Shown here: positions 14,202 through 20,275 of the stretch, piece by piece | How positions within the stretch are numbered: position 1 is the stretch's first letter | Layout: each line of letters begins with the position of its first letter | NCBI GenBank assembly: GCA_965365445.1 | Contig: CBDUBS010000056.1 | Coordinates: 1 to 20,275, forward strand | DNA length: 20,275 bases | Source: CBDUBS01 sp965365445 | GTDB taxonomy: Bacteria > Bacteroidota > Rhodothermia > Rhodothermales > DASSAV01 | Direction: 5' to 3' | The notes under the pieces: model-generated | Seen by the model: only the letters and a program-made list of their open reading frames with translations | What the model was told of the DNA's origin: nothing | The model's database searches: none | Position numbers and translations under genes: made by a program

Positions 14202-17200
14202 ATGATCGAACTTCCAGTCATAGATTCCCGCCGTCCGAACAGGGAAGATTCCGAGTCCCGAATATGGCGTAGCCTGAACGACCTGAAGGGTGATCCGTCC
14301 GTTCGGGAAGCCCGGAAGAACGAATTCGGTCCGAACGCCGCCGAAGCCCCTTCGGGAGCCAGCCGCCGGCAGTTTCTTCAGCTCATGGGCGCCTCGGTGG
14401 CCTTGGGCGGCCTGACGGCTTGCCGTCGTCCGGAAGAACTCATTCTGCCTTATGCAATCGATCAGGCGGACGTCATACCCGGCATTCCGTTATATTACGC
14501 CTCCTCGATGCCTTTTCGCGGAGTGCATCGGGGTATTCTGGTTGAGAGCCACGAAGGCCGCCCGACCAAAGTGGAAGGGAATCCGCAGCACCCGGTAAGC
14601 CGCGGACGAACCAGTCCTTTCGAGCAAGCTTCGATCCTCGAACTGTACGACCCAGACCGATCCAGGCAGGTGAGGCGCAAGGGAGCCGTTGCAACCTACA
14701 ACGACTTCGTGGCCTTCGTGAGGCAACTTTCCGCCGGCGGGGGCGAGCGGATGGTGGTGCTGGCGGACGAAAGCGCCTCTCCGACCCGCGCCGGGCTCCG
14801 CGAACGGTTACAACAAAAATATCCGCAGCTTCGCTGGATAACCTACTCCCCGGAGGGAGACGACGCGGAAGCGCTGGGTATGCAGCTGGCTTTCGGCCGC
14901 CCGTTGCGGCCGTCGTACCGCTTCTCCGAAGCGCGGGTTATCGTCAGCCTCGATGCGGATTTCCTGAGCCCGACGGAGCGCGGGATGCTTCCCCACACGG
15001 CCGAGTTTGCCGAAAGCCGTCGGCTTGGCTCGCCGGAGGATACGATGAGCCGTCTGTACGTCGTGGAAAGCTCCTACACCACCACGGGCGCCAAGGCGGA
15101 TCACCGCATCAGGCTTCGGTCCTCGGATATACCGGCATTTGCCGCCGCACTGGCGGCCCGGCTGGGCGTGGGCGCCGCCGCCTCATTCGACCACCCTCTC
15201 TTGGCCGTCATGGCCGAGGACCTGCGCAGCGCCGGAGCGGGGGCGGTGATGCTGGCCGGCGACACGCAGCCCCCGGAAGTTCATGCCCTCTGCGCCGCCG
15301 TCAACGGTGCGTTGGGCAGCGCCGTAGCCGCTTACCTGGATACCGGTGAGGAAACGCGCCCCTTCATGGCGGCATCGGTACAGGCCCTGGCCGCCGAAAT
15401 GCTGGCGGGACAGGTAGACGTGCTCCTGTTGCTGAACGTGAACCCGGTATACTCGGCCCCGGGCGACATCGATTTCAAGACGGCGTTGCAGCGCGTTCCG
15501 GTATCCATCCATACCAGTCTGCACTACGATGAAACCGCCCGGGTGTGCAGCTGGCACCTGCCTGCGGCGCACTACCTGGAAGCCTGGGGCGACGGCCGCG
15601 CCTTCGACGGTACGGTCTCCATCGTCCAGCCGCTCATCGCGCCGTTGTACCCCGAAGCTCGGTCCGACATCGAGCTCCTGCATACGCTGGCTACCGGCAC
15701 GGTGGCGCCCGGCTACGACCTGGTGCGCTCCCGCTGGCAGGCGCTCGGCCTTATCCCCGGCGACTTCGAGGAAGGATGGCGAAAAACCCTGCACGACGGC
15801 TTTATACCCGGTACGGCCTACCCCGTCGTTGCGGCCGCACCGGCTGCCGTTGCAGTCCCTCCACCGCCGGCAGACCCCAACGCGATCGAGCTCGTATTCA
15901 GGCTGGACCCGACCGTACTGGACGGACGCTTCGCCAACCTGGCCTGGATGCAGGAACTCCCCGACCCGATCACCAAAATCGTGTGGGACAATGTGGCGCT
16001 CATGAGCCCCCGCACGGCCGAGGCCCTGGGGCTGGAGATCGAGTACGAGAAGGGCGTGTACGTCGTGGACCGCATTCGCATTGGCGTTGAGGGCCGGACG
16101 ATCGAGCTTCCCGTATGGATACTGCCGGGGCACGCCGACAATTCCATCACGGTCAATTTCGGCTACGGGCGGGACATCGTTTCCTTCCGCGAACATCAGG
16201 CGTTTCGTTTCTGGGATACCGACCACCGCACGAATGTGTACGGCCATGGCGCCGTGGCTACCGGCGTGGGCGTCAGCGTATGGCCGCTGCGCTCCTCGAC
16301 GCTCCAGCGGGTGCTGATCGGTATAAACGTCGAAAAGGCCGACGACGAGTACGAACTCGTTTCGACGCAGGAGCACTGGTCCATGGAAGGGCGCCCCATC
16401 ATCCGGGCGGCGTCGCTGGATCATTTCCGGGAGCATCCCCACTTTGCCGCCGAAGCCGTCGAACCCATTCCGTCGGGGGCGCCGTGGGATGAGTTTCCGG
16501 CGCTCTGGCAGGAAGATCACCCGGTAAACGAAGCGCCGTTCAAGGATAGCCTCTACTACGCCAACCAGTGGGGAATGGTTATCGACCTGAACACCTGCAC
16601 GGCGTGTCAGGCGTGCGTGGTGGCGTGCCAGGCGGAGAACAACATACCGGTGGTGGGCAAGGAGCAGGTGGGCGTGGGGCGCGAGATGCACTGGCTGCGT
16701 ATCGATCGGTATTTCATGGGTGAGGAGGAGTACGCCGACGAGCCGGAAATGGCCTTCCAGCCGATGCTGTGCGTGCAGTGCGAAAACGCCCCTTGCGAGG
16801 CGGTCTGCCCGGTATACGCTACGTCGCATTCGCCCGACGGAATCAGCGAGATGACGTACAACCGCTGCATCGGCACCCGGTATTGCTCCAACAACTGCCC
16901 GTACAAGGTCCGCCGGTTCAACTTCTTCCACTGGATGAAACACTACCCCATCGAAGCGAGCATGGGGCTGAATCCGGATGTAACGGTGCGTTTCCGCGGT
17001 GTAATGGAGAAGTGCACGTTCTGCGTGCAGCGCGTGCGCGAGGTGCAGCGGCAGGCTTCCATCGAAAACCGGACCCTGCGCGACGGCGAGGTGCAAACGG
17101 CCTGCCAGCAGGTGTGCCCGGCCAATGCCATCACGTTCGGCGACATCGCCAATCCGGACTCGGACGTGGCGGCCGCCCGGCGCCAACCGCGAAATTACGC

Positions 17201-17315
17201 CGTCCTCGAAGAGTTGAACACGCAGCCTCGGGCTACTTACCTGGGGCTCGTCCGAAATACAAATCCCCGCCTGGCGCCTCCACACGCTCCGGCGACCCTA
17301 ACGCCCGAAACCTGA
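14202..17315 (+). CDS. actB: Alternative Complex III subunit ActB, fused molybdopterin-like and iron-sulfur protein
   Basis: A 1037-residue periplasmic subunit. After a conserved leader (IWRSLNDLKGDP, 21-32) comes a twin-arginine signal, SRRQFLQLMG (54-63), with a hydrophobic stretch. Residues about 80-700 are the molybdopterin-oxidoreductase-like domain; in studied ACIII this domain lacks the molybdenum cofactor. The C-terminal ferredoxin-type domain holds 15 cysteines in cluster-binding patterns: C799/802/805/809, C857/860/865/869, C889/895/899, C938/941 and C968/972. That number fits three [4Fe-4S] and one [3Fe-4S] cluster, as reported for ACIII. It takes electrons from quinol bound at ActC and passes them to ActA. 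The ATG at 14202 is preferred to an in-frame TTG at 14193. No Shine-Dalgarno is visible. Confidence 0.96.
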   Translation: MIELPVIDSRRPNREDSESRIWRSLNDLKGDPSVREARKNEFGPNAAEAPSGASRRQFLQLMGASVALGGLTACRRPEELILPYAIDQADVIPGIPLYYASSMPFRGVHRGILVESHEGRPTKVEGNPQHPVSRGRTSPFEQASILELYDPDRSRQVRRKGAVATYNDFVAFVRQLSAGGGERMVVLADESASPTRAGLRERLQQKYPQLRWITYSPEGDDAEALGMQLAFGRPLRPSYRFSEARVIVSLDADFLSPTERGMLPHTAEFAESRRLGSPEDTMSRLYVVESSYTTTGAKADHRIRLRSSDIPAFAAALAARLGVGAAASFDHPLLAVMAEDLRSAGAGAVMLAGDTQPPEVHALCAAVNGALGSAVAAYLDTGEETRPFMAASVQALAAEMLAGQVDVLLLLNVNPVYSAPGDIDFKTALQRVPVSIHTSLHYDETARVCSWHLPAAHYLEAWGDGRAFDGTVSIVQPLIAPLYPEARSDIELLHTLATGTVAPGYDLVRSRWQALGLIPGDFEEGWRKTLHDGFIPGTAYPVVAAAPAAVAVPPPPADPNAIELVFRLDPTVLDGRFANLAWMQELPDPITKIVWDNVALMSPRTAEALGLEIEYEKGVYVVDRIRIGVEGRTIELPVWILPGHADNSITVNFGYGRDIVSFREHQAFRFWDTDHRTNVYGHGAVATGVGVSVWPLRSSTLQRVLIGINVEKADDEYELVSTQEHWSMEGRPIIRAASLDHFREHPHFAAEAVEPIPSGAPWDEFPALWQEDHPVNEAPFKDSLYYANQWGMVIDLNTCTACQACVVACQAENNIPVVGKEQVGVGREMHWLRIDRYFMGEEEYADEPEMAFQPMLCVQCENAPCEAVCPVYATSHSPDGISEMTYNRCIGTRYCSNNCPYKVRRFNFFHWMKHYPIEASMGLNPDVTVRFRGVMEKCTFCVQRVREVQRQASIENRTLRDGEVQTACQQVCPANAITFGDIANPDSDVAAARRQPRNYAVLEELNTQPRATYLGLVRNTNPRLAPPHAPATLTPET

Positions 17316-17338
17316 CCCTGTTCGAGTAATAGCCGCTC

Positions 17339-17360
17339 GGCGGTTGCATGGCCGACCGCC
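17339..17360 (+). repeat. inverted repeat in the actB-actC gap
   Basis: GGCGGT and ACCGCC form a perfect 6 bp inverted repeat with a 10 nt spacer in the 80 bp gap between actB and actC. In the transcript it could form a GC-rich hairpin 36 nt before the actC ATG. There is no U-tract, so a processing or stability element is more likely than a terminator. Confidence 0.3.
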
Positions 17361-17395
17361 CCTGCGGATGATCCGAACCGAAAACAGCACCCACG

Positions 17396-18886
17396 ATGGC
17401 CGCGGATAAACATAGACCTCCCGAAACCGGCGCCCGCCACGACGGCGATCTCGTAGCCGAGCCCGAACTGATTACCGGCGGGCTCGGTTTTCACGACATC
17501 ACCGAACTGGTTGCCTCCCATGCGGAAAAGAAAACGCCGCGCCCGTGGTTCATTGCGATAACGGTATCCAGCCTCGTCCTGACGATGTTCCTTCTGCTGC
17601 TGGTATACCAGATCTACAACGGCATCGGAGTGTATGGGAACAACATCCCGGTAGGATGGGCGTGGCCTATCGTGAACTTCGTGTTCTGGGTGGGTATCGG
17701 TCACGCCGGCACGCTCATTTCGGCCATTCTGTTTCTCTTCCGCCAGAGATGGCGCACCTCCATCAACCGCTCGGCCGAAGCCATGACGCTGTTCGCGGTG
17801 ATGTGCGCGCTCGTATTTCCGCTGGTGCATACCGGCCGCGTATGGTTCGCCGCCTACTGGATGCTGCCCATACCCAACCAGATGGACATGTGGCCGCAAT
17901 TCAAGAGCCCGCTGCTGTGGGACGTATTTGCGGTTTCCAGCTACTTCCTGGTGTCGCTCGTGTTCTGGTACGTCGGGCTGGTGCCGGACCTGGCTACCCT
18001 CCGCGACCGGGCCGTAGGGGTATGGCGCCGCCGGGTGCTTGGCTTCTTCTCGCTCGGCTGGACCGGCGCCAACCGCCACTGGCGAAACTACGAGAAAGCC
18101 TACCTGCTGCTGGCCGGGCTGGCCACTCCGCTGGTGCTTTCGGTGCACTCGGTGGTGTCGTTCGACTTCGCCGTTTCGGTCGTGCCGGGCTGGCATACCA
18201 CCATCTTTCCGCCGTACTTCGTAGCGGGCGCCATCTTCTCCGGGTTTGCGATGGTGCTTACCCTGCTCGTCATCGCCCGGAAGGTGTATAACCTGGAGAA
18301 CCTCATCACGCTCAACCACCTGGAGAAGATGAACATCATCATCCTGGTGACGGGCACCATGGTGGGTTTTGCGTACATCACAGAGTTTTTCATCGCCTGG
18401 TATTCCGGCGTCGAATACGAACGGTACGCCTTCATCAACCGGGCCACCGGGCCGTATGCGTGGGCCTACTGGATCATGATGTCGTGCAACCTGTTCTTCC
18501 CGCAGTTTTTCTGGAGCAAGAGGCTCAGGCGCAACATCCCGTTCATGTTCGTCACGGCTATCATCGTCAATATCGGCATGTGGTTCGAGCGATTCGTTAT
18601 CACCGTGACCTCGCTCCACCGGGATTATCTGCCGAGTTCCTGGGGGTATTTCTCCCCTACCTGGGTAGATGTGCTCACGTTCGTCGGTTCGTTCGGGCTT
18701 TTCTTCACCCTGTTCCTGCTGTTTTTGCGGTTCATCCCGATGGTGGCCATAGCGGAGGTGAAAGCCGTGCTGCCGCAGGCCGATCCGCATTATTACGAGG
18801 AGCATGGCGACGGCCACGGCGGTACATACGCCGTGCCGTATATCCAGCCGGCCGCCGACGACCACCCCCGGCAAACCCCCGACTGA
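17396..18886 (+). CDS. actC: Alternative Complex III subunit ActC, NrfD/PsrC-like quinol-binding membrane protein
   Basis: A 496-residue integral membrane protein with about ten hydrophobic segments between residues 50 and 450, the size expected of the ACIII NrfD-like subunit that binds and oxidises quinol on the membrane. Family-like features include VFWVGIGHAGTLISAILFL (96-114), FPLVHTGRVWFAAYW (141-155), LLWDVFAVSSYF (173-184), LSVHSVVSFDFAVSVVPGWH (248-267) and TEFFIAWYSG (329-338). H103, H145, H251 and D257 are polar residues within or near helices that could take part in quinol binding or proton transfer; which ones do is not settled here. The C-terminal tail is His/Asp/Glu-rich. The ATG at 17396 has no clear Shine-Dalgarno. 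actD follows after 16 bp. Confidence 0.96.
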   Translation: MAADKHRPPETGARHDGDLVAEPELITGGLGFHDITELVASHAEKKTPRPWFIAITVSSLVLTMFLLLLVYQIYNGIGVYGNNIPVGWAWPIVNFVFWVGIGHAGTLISAILFLFRQRWRTSINRSAEAMTLFAVMCALVFPLVHTGRVWFAAYWMLPIPNQMDMWPQFKSPLLWDVFAVSSYFLVSLVFWYVGLVPDLATLRDRAVGVWRRRVLGFFSLGWTGANRHWRNYEKAYLLLAGLATPLVLSVHSVVSFDFAVSVVPGWHTTIFPPYFVAGAIFSGFAMVLTLLVIARKVYNLENLITLNHLEKMNIIILVTGTMVGFAYITEFFIAWYSGVEYERYAFINRATGPYAWAYWIMMSCNLFFPQFFWSKRLRRNIPFMFVTAIIVNIGMWFERFVITVTSLHRDYLPSSWGYFSPTWVDVLTFVGSFGLFFTLFLLFLRFIPMVAIAEVKAVLPQADPHYYEEHGDGHGGTYAVPYIQPAADDHPRQTPD

Positions 18887-18902
18887 GCGCGGGTAAACGT
18901 AT

Positions 18903-19520
18903 ATGGCTATGGTGAAACGCCTGATTCGCGATTTCAAGGTCAAGATGGGGATCTACGAGAGCCGGCCCGGAGAGATCTACGGCCTGCTCGCCGAGTATCC
19001 CGATCCCGGCGCCCTCTACCAGGCGGCCCGAGAAGTACACCGCGCCGGGTTCGCGCACTTCGACGTGCACAGCCCCTTCCCGATCCACGGGATGGACCGG
19101 GCCATGGGCCTCGGCAACTCGAAAGTCGGGTACATCGCCCTTGGAGGAGGGCTTACGGGCCTGCTGCTGGGCGTGTGGATGCAGTGGTTTCTGGGCCGGG
19201 TCGATTACCCGATCAACGTGAGTGGTAAGCCGTTTTTCGCCTGGGAACCCTCCATTCCCATTATTTTTGAACTAACGGTATTGCTTTCCGCTTTCGCCGC
19301 TGTAGCCGGGATGCTGGCGCTGAACGGCTTGCCCCGGCCGTACAACCCGGTGTTCTATTCGAAACGGTTCGCGCGCGCCTCCGACGATGCATTTTTCCTG
19401 CACATAGCAGCCAGCGACAGCCGCTTCGACCGAGAGCAAACCGAGCGGCTGCTGAAGAACCTCGGCGCCGTACACATAGAGGTCCTCGAAGACCGGGAAG
19501 TGGCCGAGGAAGGCACGTGA
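18903..19520 (+). CDS. actD: Alternative Complex III subunit ActD (DUF3341)
   Basis: A 205-residue membrane protein of the DUF3341 family, the ACIII subunit that packs beside ActC. The N-terminal cytoplasmic part (about 20-70) contains YGLLAEYPDPGALYQAA and FAHFDVHSPFPIHGM; two membrane helices (about 75-95 and 117-140) flank the family motif GKPFFAWEPSIPI (108-120), and NGLPRPYNPVF (141-151) follows. The C-terminal region (150-205) is soluble and ends with an acidic tail. In relatives it has a structural or assembly role with no cofactor. An internal ATG two codons in (18909) is an equally possible start. It lies 16 bp after actC and 56 bp before actE. Confidence 0.95.
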   Translation: MAMVKRLIRDFKVKMGIYESRPGEIYGLLAEYPDPGALYQAAREVHRAGFAHFDVHSPFPIHGMDRAMGLGNSKVGYIALGGGLTGLLLGVWMQWFLGRVDYPINVSGKPFFAWEPSIPIIFELTVLLSAFAAVAGMLALNGLPRPYNPVFYSKRFARASDDAFFLHIAASDSRFDREQTERLLKNLGAVHIEVLEDREVAEEGT

Positions 19521-19576
19521 ACCAAACGGAAACGGTCGGGCGCCGTAGCACGCTGCGGCTGACGGCCTGTTCATAC

Positions 19577-20275
19577 ATGATGAAACGTATTCATTTGATC
19601 GCTCTGGCGGCGGTGTTGATAGGTCTTTCGGGGTGCCGGTACATGCAATCCGAGAGCCCGCCCATTCACCCCATCTCGAATATGGACCAGCAGCAGCGGT
19701 TCGATCCGCAGGAGGCTAACCCTTTCTTTGCGGACAACCGGGCGATGCGGCCCACGGTGCCGGGCGCTGTCGCCCGCGGCCTGCTCAGGGCCGATGAGGG
19801 GTTTTACGAAGGCAGGCAGGGCGGCGGCTACCTGCGTGAGATGCCGGTTCGGGTAACCCGGGAGTTGATGCTCCGGGGCCGGGAACGATACGATATTTAT
19901 TGCGCCGTCTGCCACGGCCTCGCCGGCGACGGGCAGGGCATCATCATGACGGGAGGGTACGGATATACCCCGGCCCCCACCTATCATGATGCTCGCTTGC
20001 GCGCCGTCGAGGACGGATACCTGTACGATGTCATCGCTCACGGCATCCGCACGATGCCTGCTTACGGTGGGCAGATTGCCGTCGCCGATCGGTGGGCCAT
20101 CGTAGCCTACATCCGGGCCCTCCAGCGGAGCCAGTATGCCCGCCTGGAGGACGTTCCGGCGGGTGACCCCCGAGCAGTCCGCCGCAGAATCGCCGACGAT
20201 CCGGAGCATCGCACGGTCCCCTACGAAAGACTGCCCAGGAGCCGCGACCGCCGGGGAGCGGCTTGCGCTCTTAGC
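19577..20275 (+). CDS. actE: Alternative Complex III subunit ActE, monoheme lipoprotein cytochrome c (runs off the window)
   Basis: The open frame covers 233 codons to the window edge without a stop. It begins with a lipoprotein signal, MMKR plus a hydrophobic core, and a lipobox LSGC with Cys20 as the lipidation site. One c-type heme site, CAVCH (109-113), has a likely distal methionine at 160 (TMPAYGGQ). This matches ActE, the monoheme cytochrome of ACIII, placed on the periplasmic face. The ATG at 19577 is adjacent to a second ATG at 19580; no Shine-Dalgarno is seen. The cytochrome fold seems complete by about residue 195 (LEDVP). The remaining codons are very arginine-rich, and another frame there looks more protein-like, so the C-terminus may be affected by a frameshift or simply be unconserved. 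Confidence 0.92.
   Translation, partial: MMKRIHLIALAAVLIGLSGCRYMQSESPPIHPISNMDQQQRFDPQEANPFFADNRAMRPTVPGAVARGLLRADEGFYEGRQGGGYLREMPVRVTRELMLRGRERYDIYCAVCHGLAGDGQGIIMTGGYGYTPAPTYHDARLRAVEDGYLYDVIAHGIRTMPAYGGQIAVADRWAIVAYIRALQRSQYARLEDVPAGDPRAVRRRIADDPEHRTVPYERLPRSRDRRGAACALS

Noticed and set aside
15183..17285. Minus-strand 700-codon ORF opposite actB
   Set aside because: A long antisense open frame caused by high-GC codon use; composition (His, Arg, Val, Gly) and lack of motifs mark it as a shadow of actB.
17237..18943. Minus-strand 568-codon ORF opposite actC
   Set aside because: Shadow of a membrane protein gene, giving a hydrophilic His/Arg/Glu/Gln-rich translation typical of antisense to hydrophobic codons.
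1..20275. Mobile elements, CRISPR arrays, tRNA or rRNA genes, toxin-antitoxin or defence genes
   Set aside because: Both strands and all gaps were read; no transposase, integrase, regular repeat array, tRNA-like fold or defence-family protein was recognised.

Overview
The window is a GC-rich bacterial chromosome segment. It most resembles a member of the Rhodothermales (Bacteroidota/Rhodothermota line). That placement is an inference from three things: a complete Alternative Complex III (ACIII, act) gene order with a pentaheme ActA and a fused Tat-exported ActB, as in Rhodothermus marinus; few convincing Shine-Dalgarno sequences; and a few candidate promoters that look like the Bacteroidota TTG / TAnnTTTG type. 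I see no mobile elements, CRISPR arrays, tRNAs or rRNAs.

Left part (1-2738, minus strand): a probable operon. A polyprenyl-phosphate sugar-1-phosphate transferase (WcaJ-like, first enzyme of surface polysaccharide assembly) overlaps a class I methyltransferase, followed by an ABC-F ATPase cut by the window edge. A leader stem-loop sits just upstream of the transferase. Next come a ROK-family sugar kinase (minus) and a divergent HAD phosphatase (plus), separated by a 134 bp gap holding an inverted repeat. The HAD gene ends nose-to-nose with acuC, their stop codons overlapping.

Middle (4597-11725): acuB and acuC (minus, overlapping) form a CBS-ACT sensor/deacetylase pair linked in other bacteria to acetyl-CoA synthetase control. 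A 579 bp gap follows, holding a palindromic intergenic repeat, AT-rich DNA, candidate promoters and one possible small membrane-protein ORF. An RlpA-like exported protein (plus) comes next. Then a minus-strand run is transcribed in the order glycosyltransferase fusion -> accA -> nadC, with gaps of about 25 bp.

The 708-residue glycosyltransferase is the most unusual gene. It joins a GT2 domain to four membrane helices, a Rossmann domain and a sugar-phosphotransferase domain that appears to have lost its catalytic centre.

Right part (11902-20275, plus strand): a MATE exporter, a possible terminator and promoter, then actA-actB-actC-actD-actE. These encode a quinol:cytochrome c (or HiPIP) oxidoreductase: pentaheme cytochrome, Tat-exported iron-sulfur/molybdopterin-like subunit, NrfD-like quinol-binding membrane subunit, DUF3341 membrane protein and monoheme lipoprotein cytochrome. 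The operon presumably continues past the right edge (actF and often a terminal oxidase in relatives). I did not find a clearly new multi-gene system. The best candidates for follow-up are the GT2/pseudo-phosphotransferase fusion, the acuBC pair without acuA, and the unusual intergenic block at 6345-6923.
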